Of a stretch of 64,000 bases of DNA, positions 18,079 through 26,060 are shown piece after piece (the first letter of the stretch is position 1; every line of letters starts with the position of its first letter). The notes beneath the pieces were generated by a model. That model did not search any database. It was not told the origin of the DNA and was given only the letters and a program-made list of their open reading frames with translations. The position numbers were made by a program, and so were the translations under genes. This DNA is from Pseudomonadales bacterium (GTDB lineage Bacteria; Pseudomonadota; Gammaproteobacteria; Pseudomonadales; DC-out160). The stretch spans positions 1 through 64,000 of the forward strand of contig JAHRWA010000010.1 of NCBI GenBank assembly GCA_019090455.1. Direction: 5' to 3'.

Positions 18079-19092
18079 CTAACGCATTAGAAATGGCGGA
18101 TAGCGTTCTATATCCCCACGAAGATATCGCGCCAACAACAAAGATTGAACGTGGGGTAGTAAACCAATCGGAATTTTTTCATCAAGATACGGGTGTGTAA
18201 TTTCCTCTTGCTTTTTATCTTGCCAGGCTGTTAAAAAGTCCTTCCGTGTTTGCTCCTTCATAATCACCGCACCACCGGCCTGGACGTCAAAGCCCTTAGA
18301 ATTAATTTGTTTTCTATTCACTAAGCTTAAAACAAAACGATCTGCCCAATAAGCACGAAATTCTTCTAACACGTCTTGGGACAAACTATCTCGTCCGGGT
18401 CGATCCGTATGTAAAAAACCAGCTTGAGGGTCCAAACCAACACCTTGCAATGCAGACGAAATCTCACTGGAGATCAAACTATAAGCGAAAGACATCATCG
18501 CATTCACGGCATCTCTCGGCGGCCGGCGGTTACGACCGGAAAATCTGAAGGCCTTATCCTTATTAGTAATTAGAGTCTGTATTACAGAAAAATAACTCGC
18601 CGCCGCATTACCTTCCAGTCCACGAATAACATTCACATCCTGTTGAAAGCGAATACTCTCAAGGCTCTGACCCAATACCTTAACAGCTCGGGTGACATTC
18701 TCATCCACTCCATGATTGCGATTATGTCGCTGCAACACTGCACGACTGTTGGCAACCTTCGCAGCAACAAAGGTTTGGGCAAGAAAATGTGGCGTCTCGG
18801 TTTGCTTGTATTGTGCTTTTCGAAGCAGAATATTACCGTTTTGCTGGCCTTGCAAACGCCCCAAAAACTTCCCATACACCGAGAAAAAAGATAATCCGAC
18901 ATTATTCTCACCACAAAACCCCAAAACAAATGGCGAAACCAACACGTTCCCAAAGCAAAATATGTGCTGTAGCGAATGGATAGGCAGCTGCATCAATTTA
19001 TCTCCGCCCTGCTTAATCACCAAAGTTTCACGCTCTTTGTGCACGTAAGTTTCTTGCTTGTTAATATAAAGGCAATTTTGTAATTTCTTCAC
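18079..19092 (-). CDS. cas1: CRISPR integrase Cas1 (type I-C)
   Basis: Metal-dependent integrase that inserts new spacers at the leader end. Recognised by the beta-domain start (LYINKQETYVHKERETLVI), the IHSLQHIFCFGNVLVSP segment, and the helical catalytic domain with EGNAAASYF (Glu), a central His/Glu area near GLDPQAGFLHTDRPGRDSLS and QDVLEEFRAYWADRF. Length 337 is usual for I-C. Its start overlaps the cas4 stop by 4 nt, so the two are translationally coupled. Confidence 0.98.
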   Translation of the reverse strand: MKKLQNCLYINKQETYVHKERETLVIKQGGDKLMQLPIHSLQHIFCFGNVLVSPFVLGFCGENNVGLSFFSVYGKFLGRLQGQQNGNILLRKAQYKQTETPHFLAQTFVAAKVANSRAVLQRHNRNHGVDENVTRAVKVLGQSLESIRFQQDVNVIRGLEGNAAASYFSVIQTLITNKDKAFRFSGRNRRPPRDAVNAMMSFAYSLISSEISSALQGVGLDPQAGFLHTDRPGRDSLSQDVLEEFRAYWADRFVLSLVNRKQINSKGFDVQAGGAVIMKEQTRKDFLTAWQDKKQEEITHPYLDEKIPIGLLPHVQSLLLARYLRGDIERYPPFLMR

Positions 19093-19703
19093 GATTTAAA
19101 TATTGAGTCCCAGTAGTCTTGGCTATGATCATTACGCAGCAAGTCAGGCTGACACAAATCAATTAGAGAACAAGCTTTACAACGTTTTTTTGAAACAACG
19201 CTCTTGGGGGTCATTTGACTTTCGAATAGCTGCTTTAGAATTTGAATCGTTTGCAGCGTTTCAGATCTTAATTCTTCACTCAAATCAACCACCTCCCGTC
19301 TCTTAGTTCGCCAATACCACAAAGCACCCTTGGTAATAGTGACACCAAGCATTTCTTCGATGGCCATTGCTTGAGCGCATACCTGCTGACGATCCCAGCT
19401 TTCTATTTTTGATTTACCACTTTTGTATTCCACTGGCGTGTACGTTCTACTCGCAGCTTCGACTTCCAGTAAATCCAGTCTCCCTGTGATACCGAGTATT
19501 GGAGCGTTCACCATTACGCTCCTTTCAAAACGTACTCCTTTACGGGATTCCGGCTCACCGCTATCGACCTTTTGATGTAGAACCTGGCCTTTGACAGTAA
19601 ACCAGTTCTCTGCCCATGCTTGTTCGTTATGAATTAACGCACATTGGCGTGGGCAGTAGGCGTAGTGTTGTATCGCAGCAATAGGGATAGCTTTATTATC
19701 CAC
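19089..19703 (-). CDS. cas4: CRISPR-associated exonuclease Cas4
   Basis: RecB-like nuclease that trims prespacers and checks their PAM together with Cas1-Cas2. The N-terminal YAYCPRQCALIH and the C-terminal CKACSLIDLCQPDLL supply the four cysteines for the iron-sulphur cluster. Between them are GRLDLLEV (catalytic Asp), YTPVEYKSGKS (the E-x-K motif) and the QVCAQAMAIEEML (QxxxY-like) helix. It has 204 residues. It lies 2 bp after cas7c and overlaps cas1. Confidence 0.97.
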   Translation of the reverse strand: MDNKAIPIAAIQHYAYCPRQCALIHNEQAWAENWFTVKGQVLHQKVDSGEPESRKGVRFERSVMVNAPILGITGRLDLLEVEAASRTYTPVEYKSGKSKIESWDRQQVCAQAMAIEEMLGVTITKGALWYWRTKRREVVDLSEELRSETLQTIQILKQLFESQMTPKSVVSKKRCKACSLIDLCQPDLLRNDHSQDYWDSIFKS

Positions 19704-19705
19704 GG

Positions 19706-20548
19706 TTAGAAGCCATCAATTTCCTCAGAGTGTAGTCCATCCAGAGGTATTATTGTGTAAGTACCATCGGCATTAACAGAAAGTGACTGATGCACTTTAG
19801 CTGAAGAGTATTGCCCAGCTTTAGAGTTATGCTCCCACCAAAGTACTTTTTTAACGGACATTGAACCTTCAGGACGAGCCGATGAGGCATCACCTTCAAA
19901 CAGTTTAGGTAGTAGCTTTTTTACTATTTCTGCGTCTTCATTACTATAACCGGTTCGTTCCGAAAGTTGTGGAGTCATCGCACCATAAGTCACATATGTC
20001 GCGCTATCAACTCTATGCTTCATACCCATCGTATCTGAACCTTTCTTTGATCCATCACCCTCACCACTAACACTTTTGGTAATTTGAGTACTTGTAATAC
20101 TGACCGGCTCAATACTAAATGCGGACTGAATGGTAACCGGGCCACGAATGGCTATTGACACGCCGGACGCGTCAGCACTTTTACCAAACGCAAAAACCTG
20201 GCCGAAAGCACGCACATCAATCCATTTGTCACACGCAGATTTTGCGGCATCGTCTTTCTTTGTTTTCTTTGGGTTAAACGCATCCTTCCCCAACCCAAAT
20301 TCTGAAGATTCCGCACGTACTCTTAAGCTAGGCATTGCATCCGTTTTCTTTTCATCTGACTGTACGAAAATCGAGTGACCAGATTCTTGCAATCTATCTC
20401 GTAATTTTCGTTTTATGCATACATCGGTTATCTCGCCAAAACCTTCATAATTTGTACGAGGCCGATTACCGTTTAAGGGGTCACCATTAGGATTGGCATT
20501 TTTGACTTCAAAGATAATTGCGAAATCGATCTTATTTTGTAAACTCAT
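19706..20548 (-). CDS. cas7c: Cascade backbone protein Cas7 (Csd2, type I-C)
   Basis: Forms the helical filament that holds the crRNA spacer in Cascade. The start FAIIFEVKNANPNGDPLNGNRPRTN is the classic Csd2/Csh2 motif, and DVCIKRKLRDRLQ and IDVRAFGQVFAF follow as in the family. A thumb-like insertion holds FSIEPVSITSTQITKS and GMKHRVDSATYV. It has 280 residues, a usual size, and is encoded 22 bp after cas8c. Confidence 0.98.
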   Translation of the reverse strand: MSLQNKIDFAIIFEVKNANPNGDPLNGNRPRTNYEGFGEITDVCIKRKLRDRLQESGHSIFVQSDEKKTDAMPSLRVRAESSEFGLGKDAFNPKKTKKDDAAKSACDKWIDVRAFGQVFAFGKSADASGVSIAIRGPVTIQSAFSIEPVSITSTQITKSVSGEGDGSKKGSDTMGMKHRVDSATYVTYGAMTPQLSERTGYSNEDAEIVKKLLPKLFEGDASSARPEGSMSVKKVLWWEHNSKAGQYSSAKVHQSLSVNADGTYTIIPLDGLHSEEIDGF

Positions 20549-20570
20549 ATTTTATTTTCCTCTGGATTTA

Positions 20571-20957
20571 TTAGCTATCAGAATTTTCAGATTCCGCTTT
20601 ATTACGAAAATATTGCCGTTGGCAATGATATGAAAGTAAGAACTCCCCGCTTAGTTTTTTATCATTGGAGAATTCTTCACCAATAAATGAATCCATAATT
20701 TCATCTAATATTTTTTGTTGATTATTTAAAAATCCGGCTCTGCTACTTTGCAATCTCTGCATGTAGGGCTTTAATGCAAGTTCGATAGTACGCCAAGTGG
20801 AATACGGTCTATCGGCAAACCGCTGCATCAATCGTTCAGCCGTTGTCATACGCTTTTCATTCGCTACGCTTAAAGCAATTTGCTCTATACGTTCCGCCAC
20901 AGCCAAAAGACGTCCATATAAGTAGTCTCGTGATGTATTATTTATTTCTAACGACAT
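20571..20957 (-). CDS. cas11c: Cas11c small subunit, internal start within cas8c
   Basis: Type I-C loci have no separate small-subunit gene: Cas11c is made from an internal start in cas8c (established for Desulfovibrio-type I-C). Here an in-frame ATG at 20957 is preceded by a clear GGAGAG with an 8-nt spacer. The product, MSLEINNTSRDYLYGRLLAV onward, is 128 residues long, and the start sits just before the YLYGRLLAVAERIEQ helix where known Cas11c proteins begin. The existence of the product is inference; the ribosome site and position are seen. Confidence 0.8.
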   Translation of the reverse strand: MSLEINNTSRDYLYGRLLAVAERIEQIALSVANEKRMTTAERLMQRFADRPYSTWRTIELALKPYMQRLQSSRAGFLNNQQKILDEIMDSFIGEEFSNDKKLSGEFLLSYHCQRQYFRNKAESENSDS

Positions 20958-22466
20958 CGAATAATCTCTCCGCTTAGTTTGAATAGGGTGTCGACGATAA
21001 AAACCTCGATATAAACTACAAGCCACGGCTACATTTCTTTCCCATTCCCAATGCTCTCCGCTATTTGGGTTACTGGCACGCCGAATACAGTTATTGACTA
21101 TATCAACAGGAAAAGCTCTGCCTTCTAATATGCAAGGCATCAAACGTTCATACAAATTTTTCTTTAAACTATCTGTTACTGTTTTCCCGTAGACTGCATC
21201 GGCAATAATATAAGGTGCTGGCGTACTGATAGGCCATACGACTTTTGTTTTGGCCTTTTTACTGTTAGCTTGTGGAAGCTCTTTCGTAGGTCGTTGTTGC
21301 CAAGCAAAATCCTGATGCCACGACTCTAATTTTTCAAAAAAATCTTTGGCGAAGCACTCTCGGTAATACGGTATGCCCATCCGGCCAGGTGTTGCCGAGT
21401 CAACGGCCATGATTATAATATTTTCAAAATCACCCAGATAAGCACGGTAACCCGCCATTTTCTTGTTAAGCTTGAGTGCATAAGACTGACCAAGATCCCT
21501 GCCATGATCGATATCGTTCGGAGTTTCATCAAGTTCTGTTGAATCAATCTCATCAAGATCATCCCAATCAAAAATCGTCTTTGTATCCACCATAGGGTCA
21601 GGAATTTTCGCACCGGAAACTGCCCAGGCCACTATTACTTGATCACCGTTGCGAAAGCCCTGCCGTGAGATCAACCAACGTAAAGCGTTATGGGCCTTTT
21701 GAGTGACGACAAAACCGATTTCAGCACTTTGCGCAGATTCAATAAATTTACCTCGAAAGGTAAAACCTGAGGTATCGTTTGATGAAATCAATTTGGCGCC
21801 ATCACCAGCGTGTCGAATAAATCTAGGATGATTTCTAGCCGACCGACATTCATCACCTGTTACAAAACAAAAACCGCTAGTGGAATTAAATAATTCATCA
21901 AAGTCTATCCACTTCGCAATAAGGGATTCATCCTCCCAGGTACCACTACAGGGATCCCCTAATATCTCAATTCTCCAGCGGATGAATACTTTTTCAGGTG
22001 CCAATTTAGTGGACTGTCCACTTTTGTTTTTGAACGTTATAGGGAAATCAACCTCATTAGATATATCCTTCCAAAGAGACCCTTTCTTCAGATAATCACA
22101 TACCGCCTGCACTTTGGGATGTGCAAAAGCAGAATTACACCAAGATTCTAATTGTAGGATATAGGCATCTGTCTTTTCTTTCTTTCTTCCAGGCAAATCA
22201 GTTGCACAGTAACCTAATTCATCACAAAGTGGGTGCGGTGCGATTTTGGAACCGGATCGTCCAACTGATGACTCAGTCGCTGGAATTAATGTAGGGGAAT
22301 CGTCTCCAATAAGTAATTTCAACCTCCCTTCTTTGTAGTTACCTACACCATCGATTACGACCTCTATATGTGCATTTTTAACGAAATGGGCTAACGGCCA
22401 AGGATGGACACCATCTAGACTAAATGAGCTTTCATAAGTTTCATACAGTTTCGCGATCCAACTCAT
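20571..22466 (-). CDS. cas8c: Cascade large subunit Cas8c (Csd1)
   Basis: Large subunit that recognises the PAM and starts target unwinding. The start MSWIAKLYETYESSF is close to the usual Csd1 opening (MSWLQKLYETYE). Internal family features are GKKIAPHPLCDELGYC-like text (here SKIAPHPLCDELGYC), GFCFVTGDECRSARNHPR, SNDTSGFTFRGKF and the long helical C-terminus that doubles as Cas11c. Length 631. The ATG overlaps the cas5c stop by 4 nt. Confidence 0.97.
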   Translation of the reverse strand: MSWIAKLYETYESSFSLDGVHPWPLAHFVKNAHIEVVIDGVGNYKEGRLKLLIGDDSPTLIPATESSVGRSGSKIAPHPLCDELGYCATDLPGRKKEKTDAYILQLESWCNSAFAHPKVQAVCDYLKKGSLWKDISNEVDFPITFKNKSGQSTKLAPEKVFIRWRIEILGDPCSGTWEDESLIAKWIDFDELFNSTSGFCFVTGDECRSARNHPRFIRHAGDGAKLISSNDTSGFTFRGKFIESAQSAEIGFVVTQKAHNALRWLISRQGFRNGDQVIVAWAVSGAKIPDPMVDTKTIFDWDDLDEIDSTELDETPNDIDHGRDLGQSYALKLNKKMAGYRAYLGDFENIIIMAVDSATPGRMGIPYYRECFAKDFFEKLESWHQDFAWQQRPTKELPQANSKKAKTKVVWPISTPAPYIIADAVYGKTVTDSLKKNLYERLMPCILEGRAFPVDIVNNCIRRASNPNSGEHWEWERNVAVACSLYRGFYRRHPIQTKRRDYSMSLEINNTSRDYLYGRLLAVAERIEQIALSVANEKRMTTAERLMQRFADRPYSTWRTIELALKPYMQRLQSSRAGFLNNQQKILDEIMDSFIGEEFSNDKKLSGEFLLSYHCQRQYFRNKAESENSDS

Positions 22467-23182
22467 AACTGTTCATCCTCAACATCCACCGCCAGTAGAT
22501 TTTTGCCTTCAGTAAATACTTTAGCAATCATTGGACGCACAAACCGCCTGATAACACAGGCGCGAGGAGCTGGAAAGTCCAATACTCCATGCTTCATAGT
22601 CGCATGCCAAAACCGACTATGAAGCTCATCCAAACCAGTTTCATCAGGGTAATCAAAACCATGAAACATCAAACCAAAGCCTAGTTCATCAACATCATCA
22701 TATGCGCCCTCACCTTCACCAAAAATACACGGCTCAACATAAGCCTGACAATCACGGGTGCCAAGAAAAATATCTTGCCGTCCTCCTTTTTCTAACATCC
22801 TGTTAGCGATACTAAAGTGTTTACCGTCAATACGATCTTTAGCAAGCTCTGGTCTGTGATCGTTCCACTCAAAATGAGCTTCCACCTGATATTCTACATC
22901 GTGTAAAAAAGTATAAATTGCCAAACTGCTTTTTTTGGTACCAATTCCACTCCACATCAAGGGCTTAGTGCCTTTCGTTTGAGTTCTCAGCGGTTTTACA
23001 ACTCTTACTCGATCAACATACCAAATAATCGTCGGCTTCCAATAAATTGATTTTAGTACACCCTTTATCGCCTCATATGTCGGCAAATGGTAAGAGCACT
23101 TCTCTCCACCCACCTTGGAAATAGGGTCAGTGAATAGCGCATATCTACCCCACAATCTAAAGCTAATACTATTTTTAATCAT
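22463..23182 (-). CDS. cas5c: Cas5c crRNA-processing endonuclease (Cas5d)
   Basis: In type I-C, Cas5c replaces Cas6: it cuts pre-crRNA at the 3' base of the repeat hairpin and caps the 5' handle. The N-terminus ISFRLWGRYALFTDPISKVGGEKCSYHLPTYEAIKG-type text (given here in part) is the diagnostic motif, with YWKPTIIWYVDRV after it and the late DYPDETG segment. It has 239 residues, is 9 bp after cas3 and overlaps cas8c. The Tyr/Lys/His active site of the family is plausibly Y29, K/H nearby, but I did not align it. Confidence 0.97.
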   Translation of the reverse strand: MIKNSISFRLWGRYALFTDPISKVGGEKCSYHLPTYEAIKGVLKSIYWKPTIIWYVDRVRVVKPLRTQTKGTKPLMWSGIGTKKSSLAIYTFLHDVEYQVEAHFEWNDHRPELAKDRIDGKHFSIANRMLEKGGRQDIFLGTRDCQAYVEPCIFGEGEGAYDDVDELGFGLMFHGFDYPDETGLDELHSRFWHATMKHGVLDFPAPRACVIRRFVRPMIAKVFTEGKNLLAVDVEDEQL

Positions 23183-23191
23183 TCCTTTTCC

Positions 23192-25663
23192 TTAACAAAT
23201 ATTAGAACTCATACGACTAGCCGGCTCTACAGACAAACCAAATTCATCACTGTAATAACGTTCATCCAAGTAGTAGATTCCTTCCTCTTGTATTTCATGA
23301 ATCGCATTTTCTTTATTTAGTTTTTCCCAGATGTTAGGGAATACGTTAACGCTATATTGTTGCGCCTTTTTTAACAAATCATAATAGGCCTTAGGATCAA
23401 AATCATGAGCTACGGCACAAAGTGAATTCACTATGCTCTTTCCCTCCCCATGCTGCACGATAACTGATAGTGTTGGAGCATCTATCGCTTTAAAGGCTTT
23501 CCCTGCTGCCATAAAGGACTGCTGAAGCGATGGTAATTTCCCGTTGCGATCTTGCACGCCTGGATTTAACGGGTTGCTGCTAAGCAATCCAAGCAATGAA
23601 TCATCCCGTTCAGGTTGATTACCTGATAATGGGTAATCCATTTCTCCAGCTCGATCGAAAAAGTAGTATTGAAAATAGCGTTTTATTTTCGGAGGGGAAA
23701 GCAAATCCCCCTCTTGCAGTTCACCTAATACTCGCATTGTTTTCTCTTGCCCAATTTTTATGTCTTTGAGCATGTCTATCGTTTCTTTATCCGGATTAAT
23801 AACATGGACCATTCCTTGAATATTCTCTCCATCTGCATTTGTTAGAGAACCATTCCGATTACACCGCCCAGCGGCCTGTGCGATAGAATCAAGCCCTGCT
23901 AAAAAGCGGATCACACTGGCGAAATCAATATCCACACCTGCTTCGATCAACTGGGTGCTAATACAGAGCACCGGTGATTTAGCTTTCAATTTAGCGCGTA
24001 TTTCATCTAGCAGTTTTTTCCTGTGTGCTGGATATTGATTGGTACTCAAGTGAAATATTGATCCATTGGGAAGGTCATCTTGTAGAAGATGATATAATCT
24101 ATGCGCCCACGCCTTAGTATTAACAATGATTAAGCAACTACCTTTTGCACTAAATTCATCTGCCGCAAGTCTTGCAATCTCCTCCGCCTGCCATCCACCC
24201 TGTTTACATTTATTAATAATGTCGACTCGTTTTAAATCGTCAAATAGCTGACCAACATTCTTTACCAGCTCATTACCATCAGGAATGCATAACTGCCCTT
24301 TCTCCGGAGCTTTTAGCTCATTGAGTAAGGGTTGAGTAGCCGTACAGAGCACACTAGTTGTATTTGCGTGTTCACCGAGAAAGTTAAGTGCATTACAAAA
24401 CATATGAGTACAGTTAATCGGTAATGTTTGTATTTCATCAAATACTAAAACACTATTGGCTAGCTGGTGTAAACGCCGAACGCCTCGAGTGCCACCACTA
24501 AAGAGAACCTCCAAGAACTGAACCATTGTGGTTAATACCACTGGAGAGTCCCAGTTATCGGAGATCAATTTACTGTGCCACGTTTGTCGTTCCGGCTCGA
24601 TATTTGAATGATGCTCTAGCACCCATGGAAAATCATCAGTAACACATTCAATTGCATTCCGAATAACTTCTGCATTCTGCTCAATGATGGAGGTATACGG
24701 GATAATATAAATAATACGATCTAGTTTATGTGTATTAGCATGATGTAAAGCATAACGGAGAGTAGAAAGCGTTTTTCCTCCCCCTGTGGGAACAGTCAGT
24801 GTATAGATGCCTTGTCTTTCTTTCGACTTTTCAAAACAGTCTTCTGATATCTTACGCCTTATGGAGTCTATAGGATTTAGGATAGGAAAACTCTCCAGCT
24901 TATCCTCCAGGCGGTCAATCGCTATTAGCCAACTTACCGGGTAATTACTTCGGACAAAGGCATATTCGGGGTTTTCAAAACCTGCACTATCGATTCGATC
25001 AGCATCGATCAAACAACTAAAAAGAAAGCGAGTAAAAAAACCTAAATTAAAAGTTTTAACTACTGGACTACTCTTTTCAAGACTCTCTTCTGGTTCAACT
25101 ATTTTCTTTATCACTTTCAACATTGAGGCGACTAACGCCTTATCAGCAAGTTTATGTGCAGCATCAATCAACCTAGCATCTGCTACTTCACGACATTCTA
25201 TTAGATTCGTTTCATCGTCAGCTTTATTCATTCTAATGGCAAAACCATTTTTACCTTCAGGCTTCAAGCAATCCATTAAACCACTATGATGAGAGGCAAT
25301 ACATACTGCTAGAATTTGCCCGCAAAGTTCACCAGCGCCCTGCTTACCGTACCCTTTCAATTCCAGCCAAACCCATTGAGCTCCGGCACTAGAGTGGTCT
25401 ACTTTTCCTTTAAGTGACTTGGAATCAACGTAATCATCGTCTATATCGGGATTTAATCTCCCGGTGGCTGAGCCAATATAAGATTGAAAGGACTTACTGT
25501 ACTTACCAAAATCATGCATCAAACCTAATAATTTGCCAGCGTCAGAAACACCAATTTTCGAAGCAAGCTTTTCAGCGATGACAGACACCTCGAATAAATG
25601 AGTTACAAGCGATTGCTCTGCATTATCAGATTTACGAACATGTGCTACATAGGTGTTATTCAT
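23192..25663 (-). CDS. cas3: CRISPR nuclease-helicase Cas3 (HD + SF2)
   Basis: Effector that is recruited by Cascade and shreds target DNA. The HD nuclease domain includes His22, the H50-D51 pair in LMHDFGKYSKSF, DHSSAGAQW and the HH of IASHHSGLMD. The helicase part follows: Walker A PTGGGKT near residue 293, the DEIQ box in VLVFDEIQTLP, SVLCTATQP (motif III) and the motif VI QAAGRCNRNG. Length 823, HD and helicase fused as usual. It is first in the cas operon, so the operon promoter lies in the region just right of it. Confidence 0.98.
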   Translation of the reverse strand: MNNTYVAHVRKSDNAEQSLVTHLFEVSVIAEKLASKIGVSDAGKLLGLMHDFGKYSKSFQSYIGSATGRLNPDIDDDYVDSKSLKGKVDHSSAGAQWVWLELKGYGKQGAGELCGQILAVCIASHHSGLMDCLKPEGKNGFAIRMNKADDETNLIECREVADARLIDAAHKLADKALVASMLKVIKKIVEPEESLEKSSPVVKTFNLGFFTRFLFSCLIDADRIDSAGFENPEYAFVRSNYPVSWLIAIDRLEDKLESFPILNPIDSIRRKISEDCFEKSKERQGIYTLTVPTGGGKTLSTLRYALHHANTHKLDRIIYIIPYTSIIEQNAEVIRNAIECVTDDFPWVLEHHSNIEPERQTWHSKLISDNWDSPVVLTTMVQFLEVLFSGGTRGVRRLHQLANSVLVFDEIQTLPINCTHMFCNALNFLGEHANTTSVLCTATQPLLNELKAPEKGQLCIPDGNELVKNVGQLFDDLKRVDIINKCKQGGWQAEEIARLAADEFSAKGSCLIIVNTKAWAHRLYHLLQDDLPNGSIFHLSTNQYPAHRKKLLDEIRAKLKAKSPVLCISTQLIEAGVDIDFASVIRFLAGLDSIAQAAGRCNRNGSLTNADGENIQGMVHVINPDKETIDMLKDIKIGQEKTMRVLGELQEGDLLSPPKIKRYFQYYFFDRAGEMDYPLSGNQPERDDSLLGLLSSNPLNPGVQDRNGKLPSLQQSFMAAGKAFKAIDAPTLSVIVQHGEGKSIVNSLCAVAHDFDPKAYYDLLKKAQQYSVNVFPNIWEKLNKENAIHEIQEEGIYYLDERYYSDEFGLSVEPASRMSSNIC

Positions 25664-26058
25664 CGATTCTCTGGATCTCTTAAAGTTTTGGGGTCAAATT
25701 ATTGTAAGACCCTTAACTATGCAGTTATTGAGGTATGGCAAGCGTTTATGGCTGGGCCTTGAATTACTTGTGCGAACGTCACAGATAAAGCTCTCAAAAT
25801 TACGCTCGAACCAGCGGCTAGCCTGGAAACAAAGAACTTAATCAAACTTACTTAACCATTGAATAGCATCAAATAATACAAGGTTATTTTCACCCCGACA
25901 ACCACATGCACCACGGAGATCAATCATGAGGCGACAGCTCTTAACTAACGCGATGCTTAATTAAGACTGCATAAATAGGAAAGGCGACAATCGGAATAGT
26001 TCATTGAGCAAAGTAATTAAAATAACACTCCGACTGTCGTATTGAAGCGCCGAAGCGC
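25664..26058. promoter_or_regulatory. Upstream region of the cas operon
   Basis: Holds the cas operon promoter on the minus strand and the end of the acyl-CoA synthetase transcript. GGGTC (25691-25695) and GACCC (25708-25712) form a dyad 28-49 nt before the cas3 start, a reasonable operator place. GCGACAATCGGA near 25983 and TCCGACTGTCGT near 26030 form a long-range imperfect dyad. No clear -35/-10 pair was found and no gene is convincing; the 62-residue plus-strand ORF at 25653-25841 is not gene-like. Confidence 0.45.
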
Positions 26059-26060
26059 TT
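26045..26060 (-). terminator. Small strong hairpin at the acyl-CoA synthetase stop codon
   Basis: AAGCGC and GCGCTT pair around CGAA; on the minus strand the loop is UUCG, an exceptionally stable tetraloop. The stem overlaps the TAA stop. There is no T tract, so it is either a Rho-dependent or transcript-end hairpin. Confidence 0.4.

Noticed and set aside
25653-25841. Plus-strand ORF of 62 codons opposite the start of cas3
   Set aside because: It overlaps the cas operon promoter, has no ribosome site and has low-quality composition.
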